In this document: piece after piece, positions 10,817-22,409 of the stretch
Numbering within the stretch: the first letter of the stretch is position 1
How the letters are laid out: every line of letters begins with the position of its first letter
DNA from: Enoplolaimus lenunculus
Taxonomy: Eukaryota > Nematoda > Enoplea > Enoplida > Thoracostomopsidae
NCBI GenBank assembly: GCA_030248215.1
Contig: JASANG010000957.1
Coordinates: forward strand, 1 to 64,000
Length of the DNA: 64,000 nt
Direction: 5' to 3'
Program-made: the position numbers and the translations under genes
Notes under the pieces: generated by a model
What the model was told of the DNA's origin: nothing
What the model saw: the letters and a program-made list of their open reading frames with translations, nothing else
Databases searched by the model: none

Positions 10817-11846
10817 TTGTTCCTATTTGACTGTTGGTTGACAGACCGTCTGCTTATAAATTTTTTATTCAAATATTCGTAGTTGTCTGCTATGGTCAAT
10901 GTATAGAACAGGGCCGTGACAGTGTGGGCCTCAGTTATTCGACGTTTTGTCTGCGAATATCATATGTTTGCAATTACTTGAGATACCAGGACAAAATTGT
11001 CCTGTTGTATATCATATGATGGTAAAATTTTGGAACTTGAATTTTTGAGTATGACGGTAGTAATGAGCGATTTTCGGCAGGAAAATAAACTCTTCTGTTG
11101 TGTATTAGCGCCTGAAACCACATCTGTGCCTGACATCCCACTTTTTACTCATTTCTCTGCTCGCAAAGATTACTTTGTGATGCTAAATATACGATACTCA
11201 TTGTAATTTTGATGATCATTATGATATACGTAAGCATGCTATGTACTAGCAGAAAAACAAAACATCTTTGAAACATTTATGCTTCATTAGCCGTGTTTCG
11301 TTTTCGTTATTTTACTCGCTATCTGTTTCCGTTAAGTCTGTTTTCAAGTATCTCATTTGAATATGTAAAATAAAATTTTACTCCGCGTTTATTGCATGGG
11401 CGTGACTAAAATACGGCGAGTTAGTAGTAATCATTTTGGAGTAAAGTTTTGGTTCTGTATTTTAGTATCGAATCATCCTGAACAGTTCTTCGCTAACCTC
11501 TACATACAAAATAAATTGTCTTTATTCAAGCAATATTGTCTAAACCTTAAAGACAATAATTATGCCGTAATACGAGTTCTAGTCGTATATGTTTTGAATT
11601 TAAGACTTAAATATCCGGATATGTCTTTACGGATACATATCCAGATTGTTTGGGATCAGATGTCATAGGAGCCCATCTATAGTATTAAATCGTGAATACA
11701 GTTTGCTTTTTTGTTGCTCTGTCAACAAAACGTTTTTTACACGTTTTCCAGTCAAACATAACATTTCAAAACGTATTTTTGTATGTGGAGAAACTGTTAA
11801 ATGAATAGTTAGTTTTTTGAACGCTATACTACATGTTCAGTATGTT
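10817..11846. other. Spacer between ABITRAM and XLF
   Basis: No exon supported. A severed T2 end (TCAATGTATAGAACAGGGCC) lies at about 10897-10930. A short block near 11730-11820 (ACGTATTTTTGTATGTGGAG, AAATGAATAG) resembles words at 16360-16400 and 16730-16770 in the XLF introns, so a low-copy repeat is present. Confidence 0.4.
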
Positions 11847-11993
11847 GGCCCATGTATAGAACAGGGCCGGAACAGTAGTATAAGCCTATTCCTAAGCCTC
11901 AGCATAAGCGTAAGCAAAAAAAATTAGTCTAAAGCATAAACTGACTCTTTTATAGCCCCTCGGGAAAACGACCCAGCCCTGTTCTTTTACACG
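11847..11993. repeat. MITE family T2 immediately upstream of XLF
   Basis: Ends GGCCCATGTATAGAACAGGG and CCAGCCCTGTTCTTTTA. The GCCTAA part is short and diverged. It ends 16 nt before the XLF start codon, so it is very likely within the 5' UTR or core promoter region. Confidence 0.8.
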
Positions 11994-12009
11994 ATTCTTT
12001 AGATCAATA

Positions 12010-15000
12010 ATGCCAAACTTTGACTCGCTAACTAAAGTTAAATACTTTATTCCTGGATCGAGTTCATCGGATGCTACTAACGACTTATTCAACAACGAGT
12101 TGTTAGCTTCAGTAAGCTTTGATGAGTCTGTGGGAAAATTTAGCGTTTTACTAACCGATATGCGACGAGCTTGGCGAGATATATTGGAAAACAAAAATGA
12201 CGTTTTGTGTCGTGTAAAGGTTAGTTTATTTATACTTGAAAATACGGCAGGCCTTTGTATTGAATTTTTTTTTCAAAACAAATTTGAATTCTAAAAAATC
12301 TCAGCGTGATTCTGAAAAAACAGTTGTAAACTTTGGTGATAATTTATTTTGTCCAAGTTTTTTAATTAACAAGATCGTTCGAAATATATATTTAAAAACA
12401 ACAACAGTTTTGACATTAGTTTATCAACTATTGTGTGATTTATCAAATTCAACGGCATATTTTTACGATTAGCTACACCTATCGTCAAAAGAATGCTTAA
12501 AAACTGAGATTCGGTTATATTCTAAATCTTTAAGCTTTCACTATAGTAAATTTAGAGTTTCAAATTTTAGTAGCTTTTGCATTATCTGACCTAAATTTGT
12601 AAGGTAGAAACATTACCATTTTGTGTTAAAACGGTTTCTGATGGGGGCCGATCCCTCCTTGCGCCGTTCCCCTCTGAATACACCCCCAAATTGGCGCTAC
12701 GTTCAGTTTGGGTTACGTTACAAAACTGCACGTTATACTCGCGAGTAACTCGGGTGCGGCTAAGAATATTTTGGCGCGGGTATAACCGAGGGTAAAGAAT
12801 TTCAAAGCTCGGCTAAAAAGTCGCGTTTACCCGCCTAAAATTTTCATAACAAACTTGAAACCAAATAATGTAGAAAAACGAGTTTTTAAACCGTTTTTAC
12901 CGTATGAGTGAAAAATAAGTATTACACTACTGAGATGTGGTGTCAAATCGATAGCGGTTATATTTTTAGCATCGAATAATATGTTTACAGCTTTCTGAAA
13001 GAAGTCTTAAGACAAATTGCGACGAAACCGTAAAGAAATGTGTGATTTAGGCGCTCTTAAGTTCTTAACTACAACGATTTTGTACAGACAGGAATGTTTT
13101 GATTTATTGACCACCCATGTCGGCAAACAACCTAGTTTTAACGATGATAGGTATACCCGCGGGTAAAAAAATATAATTCCGCGGCAAACAACCTAGTTTT
13201 AACGATGATAGGTATACCCGCGGGTAAAAAAAATATAATTTCCGCTGATAAAGCGTAACCCATGTAAAAAAATCTTTATCCACTTACAACTCCGATACGT
13301 TACGCTTGTTTTCATAATTTTGCTGATGTCGACTTTCAAATTTTTATCTGTGACATAAAATTGTAAGGTAGAAACCTTATTATTTTATGATAAAACGTTT
13401 TCTGATGGGGGGTGGGCTCCCTCCTTGCGCCGTCCCACCTCTGGATCGACATACGTTACTTGTTTACATTTTCTAGCTAAAAGCTTTTAGCATTTGCGTT
13501 TTCTAATGGTTTCAGCAACTCAATCCTCGTGTTGAAGCTGATCCGATGCCGTTGATTTCACATTTAACTCGAGTGATTTTGGAATCCGAACGCGAAACTG
13601 TTGATGTAACTTTAAACAACGCTGATGATGCGAATACTGAACTCAGTGTTGATTTTCAATCACAACTTGGTCGTGTGCCGTTTGTTTACAAATTTATGGG
13701 CAAACAGTTGCCGCCGTCAGAGGTATTGCGGTTTTGTGGTTATATATATATATATCAGGAATGGGTTAAATTTGGTTTCATACATTGTGACTCGAGTCAA
13801 AAAAATCTCACAACGCTTATATGTTTTGAAAAAATAAACATTTATATTTATACTATAAACATACTTCTTCGCTGTAAATTCCAATGAGTTCATTAATCAA
13901 CTCAGACGGAAAGTTAGCTATTCTGAGTTAATAATAACAGTGTAAAGTTTAACTCCTTCTGAGTTGACTTGATTCTCACTGTGAGTTGAGTTGACTCCGA
14001 GGGAGTTGATTAATTAAATCAGAATGAGTTAAATCAACTCTGAATTGTGAGTTCTGATAGTCCTAACTCTCAGACTGAGTGTTTCAACTGATTCTGAGTT
14101 CAAATCAGCTCCCTGGAATTTACGGTGTACACTAGCGGTTCATTTCAAAGTTTGTTCACTTAAAGTATTTTGAAAGATGATTGAAACGAAAACTAAAGCG
14201 TTTAAAATAGTGTTTTATTTTTGACACTATTCGTTTCAGTAGGGTTTTTAGTTTTACACTTGCATTGTTCAACCATGGCTAATGATGTGTGTTGAATTGG
14301 AACGCAGACAAGCGTTGCTGTTTGATTTGGTCGAAGCAAAAGATCGCGAAATCGATGAATACAAAGCTACTGGAGCCACTGTCGCCCGAAGTAAACCAGA
14401 ATACTGTATTTTTTACATGATAATTGGCCAATGGGCCAACGTAAAGAACAGGTGCGGAACAGTATTATATGCATATTCATAAGCCTAAGCCTAAGCGTAA
14501 AAATGAGCATATTGCTAAGCGTAAGCCTAAGCTTAAGAATGAGCATATTTTTAAGCTAAAACCAAACAAAGAAATTAGTCTATAGCTTAAGCTTACTCTG
14601 TTCACGTCATAGAGAAAAACGTTCCGCCTCTGATCTTTACATGTGCTTGATGATTGGAGTAATTTCAAATATATAGCACCTATCACCAGTTACTGATGTG
14701 TTTTTAAACTCACGAACTCGTGCAGTTGCGGATTTCAAAAATTACACTGAAGTAGGGCGGATGAAATCGGCAAAATGTGTTGAATTTAGAAGCTTGCCAT
14801 GATTCGATGGTTAGAAAAACCTCTTGAAGTATGTTCGCTTAATATACACTGATTGTACTATAAACGTGTGACAAATACTCAAACGCGAGTATAAATGCCG
14901 TACTTCAAACGCCCTTTACGTGCAATATAAACAAACTCAATCATAAAATTGATCAAAATCAGTTTGCATTCCAGTAGTTGTTAAGGCTGCTTTGACTAAT

Positions 15001-18000
15001 AATTTGCATTTAGACGTTCCAGTTACTAATTAGGACTGATAGCTTTCTCTGAGACAACATGTTTAAAGTTTGTTGCTGTTCGTATGTTTAATTGTTCATG
15101 TATTTGCAGCAAATTAGTAAAAAAACAAATCTGCACTACAAACTGTTGAAAATCAGTCTGGTTCAGTTTGTAAAAACCATATTTTTCAGTAAATTTTGTG
15201 TTTAGGTGTTGTACGCAGGGTGCAAAGCGGAACTGGATTGTATCTGAATCGGAAAAGCAAATTTATTTAACCACGAGTAAATTTTATTAACAAGTATAAT
15301 ATTGATTTACGATGTCTGTTGGCTGGCAACAAATTTCTTAAACGTCGCGTCAGCAAATCGGCGGTGATTTTTTTGGTTTTGTAAAGTTAAACTACAATCA
15401 ATTATTGATAAGTTAACTATCATCGTAATCAATATAATAGATAAATGATACTGAATTTTATGCATATCGCAACAAATAGGATTAAAATTAAAATTTCAAA
15501 ATTTCCGTTCCGGTTCATTATGCAGCACTCCTGAATCGGAATTCGAATCGGAACTCGTTTTCAATCGGTATTCTACTGACTAAAAATATACTTAAAATTA
15601 AGTAAAACTGTTGCCGTGTTTGGCAAAGGTTTACTTAATTTTAAGCAAACACAAAATTTTTAGCTTTACATTTACTTAATTAATCAGGAAATGACAGCAG
15701 TAGTTTTACTTATTTACATTATTTAAGCAAAGATTTACTCAATATTTAGTACACTTTTATACTTAAAAAATGTTAGTAAAATATAACTAAAGTATTTTAA
15801 GTAGAGTGTTTTTACGAAGTAATCGGAATTCGTGTATCACTTTGACCTTACAATAGTGCAACCAGTTTTTTAGGCAATGCCGGATGACGAATAAGAAAAA
15901 CGTTTTGGGTTTTAGATGCCAAAACGTTAGTCTTACAACAGTTGTCATTGAGATATAAAAGTTTATCTTTATATGTCGAGGGTAAAAATAAATTTTTGCC
16001 ATTATTTCAGAATCAATTCTTACAAAACCGTTCAACAGATGTGGTTGGGTCGCCGAACAGAACAATCCGACTGTAAAGTTGAAATTTGAGTTTGACATTT
16101 TTGCAGCTTTTATGACTACTGATTTGCATATCAGTGATTGTTTTCTGCAGCCAATTGGGCCCATGTTACTTTAAGGGGCGTCCAGATTTTTGGTGGGTCT
16201 ATAAAAGAGTATGTTTAGATTCTAGATTGTGTTTTTTGCTAAGGCTTAGGCTTAGGCACTAATTTTTGCAACGCTTAGGCTTAGGAATACGCTTAATCTA
16301 CTGTTACGCCAAAGTAACATTGACCGCAAATTGTATGGCTTAAACAGCATCACTCAAAACGTGTTTTTGGTAAACGGAGAAAATCTAAAATGAATCCCTT
16401 CAACACGAAACGCTATTTTGAGTATAAAATTGCTAATTTAGCATTAATAATCGCTTTATGATTGGTTAAATTATGCATTTTCTGCAAAAAACAAATATTT
16501 TGGTTTTCTTAGCTGTTGGCAAAATCTTCGCGTTCTGTGACGACACAAAATGTTGCAGCAACTTTATCGCAAGATGCGATTGCAGAATGCATTGCCCTGT
16601 ATTCGTCTGTGTTACGTAATGCGAATAACGGTGACGCTAACGATGGTTTGTTTGTTGATTTGTTACAATTATTGTCAAAAACTAACGCTATTTTTAGATA
16701 CGTTTCGAGTGTCAAACAGGCATCGCTTAAAACGCTTTTTTTGTTTGTAAACGGAGAAACTCTAAAATGAATCGCTAATAGAAAAGACGCTAAACATTTT
16801 TAGCGTTCACCAAAAATGTCGTTACACTTAATATTAACGGTTTGGTGTTCAAACTGCAAAAAGCGGTTTGTATTTGGCACACAATATCATATTTATATCA
16901 AGAGTGGATAATCACTATTTAACAATAGTGTGCAACTGGGCATATTCTGTGTAGAAAAGAATGTATCCGGCAGCGTTGTGTTTTTGCCCTACCTTCCATT
17001 TATTTAGAGGGGGTAAAACCGGTTCGAACCGTGGCATTTTATGTATCGGGCGTCAATCATGCTTCCCTTCTAGTTTAATTAAGGGGTAATCATGTGATAC
17101 CGACCCCCCTCTAAACAAGGGGGTCGGCCAAAAACACAACCTCCGGTGGTATATTTTGTACCATGCTGGACCCCAAAAGTCGCACACTCTTGTCATTATC
17201 CACTCTTGATTTGTAGTGAAAATATTACACCAAATGGTCAATGTATAGAACAGGGCCGTTACAACACATAGTTGTAATATCAAGGGTGGATGATCTTAAA
17301 CGAGAGTGTGCAACTAGCTGAGCAGTGTATGGTACAAGTTGTACTAGCACGCGTTGCGTTTTTGCCTTACCTCCCTCTCTGTTTAGGGGGTCGATTTCAG
17401 CTTCAATGCCCACGATATAGCTTGTATGCATGAACATATGGAATGTAACTTATTGATAATGTTTACTGAAAATTTTGACCCCTTCTTACAAGTAAGGGGG
17501 GTAGGCCAAAAATGCAACGCGTATCGATTACATTTTTGTCTACACTAAATGTGCCTAGTTGTATACTCTTGATGAAGTATGCATCATCGACTCTTGGTAA
17601 TACCAAGAGTGAATGATCACTCTAACAAGAGTGTGCAACTATCGAAATTTGTCCGGTACAAAATGTACCACCGGGCGTTGCATTTTTGGTCGACCACCTC
17701 TTATTTAGAGGGGGGGGGGTAGTTGATGTTTGAAATGTAGAATGCGCATGCTTTTAAAATTATAGACGGAGTTAGTTTACAACTGCAGTATTTCAACGTG
17801 TAAAATTGAAAAAATTGTCAAACTTGATTCCTCCCCTTAAATAAAGGGGGGTGGACCAAAAACGCAACGCATGCCGGGTACATTCTTATCTACACAGAAT
17901 GTACCCAGTTGCACGCTGTTGTTATAAAGAGTGATCATCCATTCTTGGTACTTAATACTAAGTCAAAGCGTGAGAATGAACTTATACCTTAAGTCAAAGT

Positions 18001-19880
18001 CTAAACCAAAGGAAAACAATAGTCTAAAGCTTAAGCGTACTCTATTACAGTCCGCAGAAAAACGTTCCGTTCCTGATCTTTACATGGGTTCACAAAATGT
18101 ACGTAGTTACACACGGTTATCCCGATCATTTTTAATTTTGGCTGCCAGTCCGCGCAGTATAATGCATTGTGTTTAAACCTCTGATTGTATGTTATTTGTT
18201 TTATTTCCAGATGACCCGCGTACCACACCATCAGATTGTCTTAGAACCTCAAAATCGGCAACCAAAAACAGCCCTGTAAAACGATCTCATCCAAGGGCAA
18301 ACGCAGGAGCCGAGTTGGTCCCAGAAAGCGGCGGTAATGAATCAAGCGACAGTGCCGTTGATGCGTTACGACGGAAGGTAAGTGACTGATATGAGGCGTC
18401 GTAGCCAGATCGTCAAACCACAGGGTGTCAAAATATTATTTCCGTCGGGGGCACGTGTTTTTACCATATAAGCGAGGCTATAACTTAAGGTAAAATTATT
18501 GTCAAGCAATGACCTCACAGCTGGGTGTTCCTTGAGCATGGACCTGTATTAGAGGTATACCATAGGGTGTCACTAAACGCCTGTTTCTGTTTTCGAAAAA
18601 TCGACGTCCGTTTCCGTTATAAAAATACCTAAAATTTAAAGTAAACTTAGCAGCAGTTATTTTTGATTTAAATTAAAATTAACAAAGATCATTCGGAATT
18701 TTAAAATTTCCGGGCGCATCCGCTATTGTTTTGTAGAAATTTGAAAAAAAGCCAGGTTAGTTATTAAGGTCAATGTAAAGAACAGGGGCGGAACAGTATT
18801 ATAAGCATATTCGTAAGCCTAAGCCTAAGTCTAAGCCTAAGCGTAAAAATGAGCATATTCCTAAGTCTAAGTCTAAGCCAAGCAAAAAAAGTAGTTTAAA
18901 GCTTTTAAGCATACTCTATTGCCGTCCCGCAGAAAAACGTTCCGCCCCTGATCATTAGATGGGCCGTTGCAATTTTATACCAATACAGTTGAGACATGCA
19001 AAAATATTGACCAAACTTTCTAAATCGTAAAGGAAAAACAGCGGATGTATCATAAATGTTTTTAAGATTTTGGATAAATTGTGCCAATTTTATTTCAAAT
19101 CGAACAATTACAGCTTATTTCTATGCGAAAGTTAAATATTTCGTATAAAAAAGTCATTTGCAACAAATGGAGATAAAAAATAACCAGATTTCCGGTATTT
19201 CTACATTGTAAATCCCAATGAGTTGATTAATCAGTTTAGCTTAGCGAGTTGGTTATTTGCGAATTAATATCAGTAAACATTACTCACGTTGAATTGAGTT
19301 GATTGTCACTCTGAGTTGAATTGAATCGGGATGAGTTTATTATCTCAAAATGAATTGAATCAACTCAAAATTCTGAGTTCTGATAGTCTAACTCAGACTG
19401 AATGATTCAACTCATTCTGAGTTACAATCAATTCACTGAAATTTACAGTGTATAGCGAAAACTAAAAAACAAACACTAATTTTACCGAAAATGAATATTT
19501 GGATACATTTTGGTTTGCACGCGCTGTCACCCGGAGTTGAGATTCTCCCATCTCACTTAGACACGTTTTCAGCTTACCTTGCTAGCAGGATAAACATAAT
19601 TCAGGAGGTGGCTTTCGATAAGTTACAAGCAAAGTTAAAAATTTTCATGAAGAAGGGGGTAAAATTTTTTCATGGGGCTGATCCCCCTCTGACTACGAGC
19701 CCGAGCTATGAGTGCGATCTGCCGTAATTTTGGTATATTACAATTGATAGCATTTATTTTAGTTTATTAAACACTATTTGATGTTTCTATTTTTTACTTT
19801 AGGAAGAAATCAAGCGAATGCAACAACAAGCTGACAAGGAACGAAAAGCTAAGCGACAACGTAAAGGACCGAGATTTTGA
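12010..19880 (+). CDS. NHEJ1: XLF/Cernunnos (NHEJ1) homologue
   Basis: Exons 12010-12219, 13516-13722, 14252-14390, (14726-14751), 16513-16708, 18211-18377 and 19803-19880 join in phase to about 340 residues; the 26-nt fourth exon is needed to keep phase but is the weakest call. XLF pairs with XRCC4-Ligase IV to bridge broken DNA ends in non-homologous end joining. Family hallmarks: head domain NNELLASVSFDE then FSVLLTDMRRAWRDIL (human LLVSDLQQVWHE), RVKQLNPRVEADPMPLISHL (human [20 protein letters not shown]), GRVPFVYKF (human GLPFYWNF), and the stalk ending AKDREIDEYKATGATVARS (human MKDLEIQDYQESGATLIRD). The middle is Ser/Thr-rich and low in order. The last exon encodes a basic tail ending KAKRQRKGPRF, matching the XLF Ku-binding motif (basic residues then a terminal Phe). 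The ATG at 12010 is chosen because the head domain starts soon after. Confidence 0.85.
12580..13450. repeat. Repeat blocks in XLF intron 1
   Basis: Two diverged direct copies of a block with TAAGGTAGAAAC, AAAACGGTTTCTGATGGGG and CTCCTTGCGCCGTTCCCCTC lie at about 12600-12695 and 13362-13445. Between them is a fresh 61-bp tandem duplication at 13121-13243 with CAACCTAGTTTTAACGATGA and the palindrome ACCCGCGGGT. Confidence 0.7.
13871..14128. repeat. MITE family B in XLF intron 2
   Basis: Left end CGCTGTAAATTCCAATGAGT, right end CTGGAATTTACGGTGTAC; the interior is a palindrome of AACTCAGAATGAGTT blocks. Confidence 0.85.
14434..14642. repeat. MITE family T1 with GCCTAA array
   Basis: Ends AACGTAAAGAACAGGTGCGG and GTTCCGCCTCTGATCTTTAC; two GCCTAA runs separated by AAAATGAGCATATTGCTAAG. 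Confidence 0.85.
15585..15815. repeat. MITE family J
   Basis: Shares long stretches in inverted orientation with 58679-58950: TACTTAAAATTAAGTAAAAC at the left, GACAGCAGTAGTTTTACTTA inside, and AAGTATTTTAAGTAGAGTG at the right. Confidence 0.75.
16159..16323. repeat. MITE family T3 with TTAGGC array
   Basis: Ends GGCCCATGTTACTTTAAGGG and CGCCAAAGTAACATTGACC; contains TGGTGGGTCTATAAAAGAGT, GCTAAGGCTTAGGCTTAGGC and a second short array before CTTAATCTACTG. Confidence 0.85.
16896..17950. repeat. Three adjoining MITE family C copies in XLF intron
   Basis: Three elements lie end to end: about 16896-17213, 17275-17602 and 17603-17950. Each has a left arm with CAAGAGTGGATGATCAC-like and GAGTGTGCAACT words, GGCACGCGTTGC and a C-run, and a right arm that mirrors them (GCAACGCGTGCCGGGTACAT, then TACACAGAATGTACCCAGTT). 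A severed T2 end (TCAATGTATAGAACAGGGCC) is wedged at 17236-17262 between the first two. Confidence 0.8.
17951..18090. repeat. MITE family T1, left part missing
   Basis: Keeps AATAGTCTAAAGCTTAAGCG and the right end GAAAAACGTTCCGTTCCTGA; the left end and most hexamers are lost at the junction with family C. Confidence 0.7.
18767..18963. repeat. MITE family T1, intact
   Basis: Ends TCAATGTAAAGAACAGGGGC and CCGCCCCTGATCATTAGATG; interior has AAGCCTAAGCCTAAGTCTAA and a second run after AATGAGCATATTCC. Confidence 0.9.
19204..19452. repeat. MITE family B in last XLF intron
   Basis: Left end ATTGTAAATCCCAATGAGTT, right end CACTGAAATTTACAGTGTA, palindromic interior. Confidence 0.85.
19515..19705. 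repeat. MITE family E, diverged
   Basis: Contains the family series CAGCTTACCTTGCTAGCAGG, TTACAAGCAAAG and ATTTTTTCATGGGGCTGATC; right end fades at ACTACGAGCCCG. Confidence 0.5.
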
Positions 19881-19892
19881 AAATGGCCGTAC

Positions 19893-19932
19893 ATGATGCG
19901 GGGTTCACGTTATAACCGAGGCAGCGGACACG
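19893..19932 (+). promoter_or_regulatory. Element after XLF stop shared with ABITRAM 3' end
   Basis: Carries ATGCGGGGTTCACGTTATAA then CCGAGGCAGC and ACACG, nearly the same as 10774-10816. It starts 13 nt after the XLF stop codon. AATAAA follows at 19972-19977 and could be the polyadenylation signal. Confidence 0.45.
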
Positions 19933-19935
19933 GCA

Positions 19936-21012
19936 AACAGGAACACCCCGAAATTCTTCAAACGCCCCTCCAATAAAAAAACGAAAAAACGAAAAAAACA
20001 CGCACACCGAAACCCCCCAAAAAAACACAAATAAAAAGGAAAAAGAAGCGAGAAGAGACACCAAGCGAACAAAAAAAAACTTATAATCACCTACACACCC
20101 TACACACAGAACTAAATTTCATCCACATAAACGCATATCCAACCGCACCCCCCCCCCCAACACCCCCCCAAACAAAAAAATACAAGAAAAACGAAAGAAA
20201 AAAAAAAAAAAAATAAAAAAAAAAAAAGAAAAGCTTAAAAAAAATCCAAATACCAAAAACAGAAATAATAACACAAAAATTATATAAAATAATATATTAA
20301 TAATATTTTTTATTACATATCATCTAAACAAACGAGAAAAAAAGAAAGAAAATCAAAATAAAAATTAGATTTAAATTATAACATACAAAATAATAAAACA
20401 ATATTCGATAACAAACCCTATTCCTGCAACAAAACATACAACAACATACAATAAAAACACAATACAACAACAACTACACTCAATTTAACAAACCAATAGA
20501 CAGCACATAACACAACCACTATTAAAAATATTATATTTATTACTTCATCAATTATACACTAACAAAAATACACAACCTCCAAATATAAAAAATATTAATA
20601 ATAAAGAAATACCAACAAAACACAATAAATAGAAAAAAAAAATCAAACTATCCAAAACAGACACACATACACACAAATTCAGAAAAACCGACCACCAGTC
20701 AAATACTACAGCTTTTTAAATGAATTAAGAAAAAAATATCATTCTAAACAATATAAATGGAGAGACAGAAGGGTATAGACACAACATCATACATCCACAA
20801 AAAAAACATATACACTAACAAAACCACACACAACACACCAACCCCCCACCCACACTTCCCCCCCCACACACAACAAAATAAACACACTGACTCAGACCCA
20901 CGCACACCTAACACTCACCCCACTCCACACCCAACCCCTCTCAGCACACAATACTCCCACAAAACTAACCAAATCACACTCATTAAAACACAACACTCTA
21001 CACCCACCGTGC
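19936..21012. repeat. Strongly A/C-biased low-complexity tract
   Basis: For about 1.08 kb the plus strand is nearly free of G and poor in T, with runs of A up to about 19 and short C-runs, and ACACA-type words. It differs sharply from both flanks, which return to normal composition at about 21013. It has no repeat unit and no element ends. Open frames inside (near 20757-21017 and 19849-20090) come from the bias. It may be a real simple-sequence tract or low-quality assembly. Confidence 0.8.
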
Positions 21013-21287
21013 TTTAACGGTTGTGGGCTATGTCTGATCTTTATATAGTAAATTTTTCTCATCTGTTTTGTCGTATAATGCAACTTTCGCTAGCGTATGT
21101 CACTGAATGATTGAATGCCAGACACGCTGAGAGCGGACTGGTCTTCTTTATCCTGGGAACTTTGGCCAAAATTGACAGACGCAACAGCATCTGACCGGCT
21201 TGCAAACTTAAAAGACGAGATTTGATTGCCAAAAACCGCAATAATTTCAAGTTAAAATCTGAAGTCAAAATTGGATCTCAGACCCAA

Positions 21288-21396
21288 GTTTAAGCATATT
21301 CCAAAGCCTAAGCCAAGGAAAAAATAATCTAAAGCTCTTAAGCTTACACTAGTCTAGTCCCATACAAAAACGTTCCGCCCCTGATCTTTATATGGG
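21288..21396. repeat. MITE family T1, left part missing
   Basis: Keeps AAGCATATTCCAAAGCCTAA, a few hexamers and the right end ACGTTCCGCCCCTGATCTTT followed by ATATGGGCCC. Confidence 0.75.
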
Positions 21397-21484
21397 CCCC
21401 GGAATTCAACACAATTTTTACATCTGACTTGTTTTCCTCCTGTGCGAAATTTGGATTGGCAGGACTTCGTCAGTTTGAAAACCT

Positions 21485-21704
21485 ACACTACAAAAATTTG
21501 TGACTAAAATTGACTCTCTCCGAAATATACTTTTCGGGGCTACATGAACTGAGTCAAATCAACTCCGCCAGAGTCAAATGCAACTCACTGAACGAATCAG
21601 TGAGTCAAATTTGACTCAGGCGGAGTTGAACTTTGACTCACTTTGTGTAGTCCCGTAGAGTCTATTTCGGAGAGAGTCAATTTGACTCACCATTTTTTTG
21701 TGTA
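21485..21704. repeat. MITE family A, diverged
   Basis: Left end CACTACAAAAATTTGTGACT, right end AATTTGACTCACCATTTTTT then TGTGTA; centre is the GAGTCAAATTTGACTC palindrome. Confidence 0.8.
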
Positions 21705-21771
21705 TCTCTAACTGGCAGGGTGCAACCGGAATAATATAATCCCGAAACCAGGACCTATCATGTTTTATTCT

Positions 21772-22053
21772 AAAGCCATATTCACACGTGCAAGTTTTTG
21801 CTGCGAGAACTTGCAGCTGAAAATTGCGCACAAAACTTGCATTTTTTCATCAGCCAATGAGAAAGCGGCTGCAATAAATTCAGTGAACTTTGCATGGTTA
21901 TTCGCACATGTGAACTAAAATTCCTAACAATGATTTTTAATGAATTATTTGCAGCTGCAAGTTTCGCGAATGGAATTTTCGACAAAACTTGCAAGTGCAA
22001 ATTGCAGCTGCAAGTTCTCAAACCAAAAACTTGCACGTGTGAATAGGGCTTAA
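21772..22053. repeat. MITE family D
   Basis: Ends CATATTCACACGTGCAAGTT and AACTTGCACGTGTGAATAGG are inverted repeats. The interior mirrors TTGCAGCTGCAAGTT words and contains TCATCAGCCAATGAGAAAGC, also found at 43200-43220. Confidence 0.9.
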
Positions 22054-22409
22054 ATCAAATTTAGAACGACAAATGTTAAATAAACTATTTTACTACACAA
22101 GTGAAAATTATAAGTTAATCATATGAACACGATAGTGTTCATATATATGGTTCGCGCTTCTCAAGTGCGTATTTTCAGTTTAGTTAGCATGTTGGTACTC
22201 AAGTAATAGCAGACCTATTTCGTTTAAATTTTGTACACTGGTATACTGGTCCGTCGGGAATATCTGTGCCAAAGGATTTGCCAAAAGAGCGTGGCCTTCA
22301 GTAGTTACGGTCAAAAAACTCGTTACAGAAAGTGCACGAAATTTTCCATTTTGGTTCAGCACTTTTTTCCCGGTAGCTATGTAATTTTACGGTTATAACT
22401 TTCACCACT
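22054..22409. other. Short unassigned stretch before minisatellite
   Basis: No exon, repeat copy or RNA gene could be supported in this part. Confidence 0.4.

Noticed and set aside
20757-21017. 86-codon frame in the A/C tract
   Set aside because: Produced by the base bias; Thr/Pro/His-only composition follows from A and C codons.
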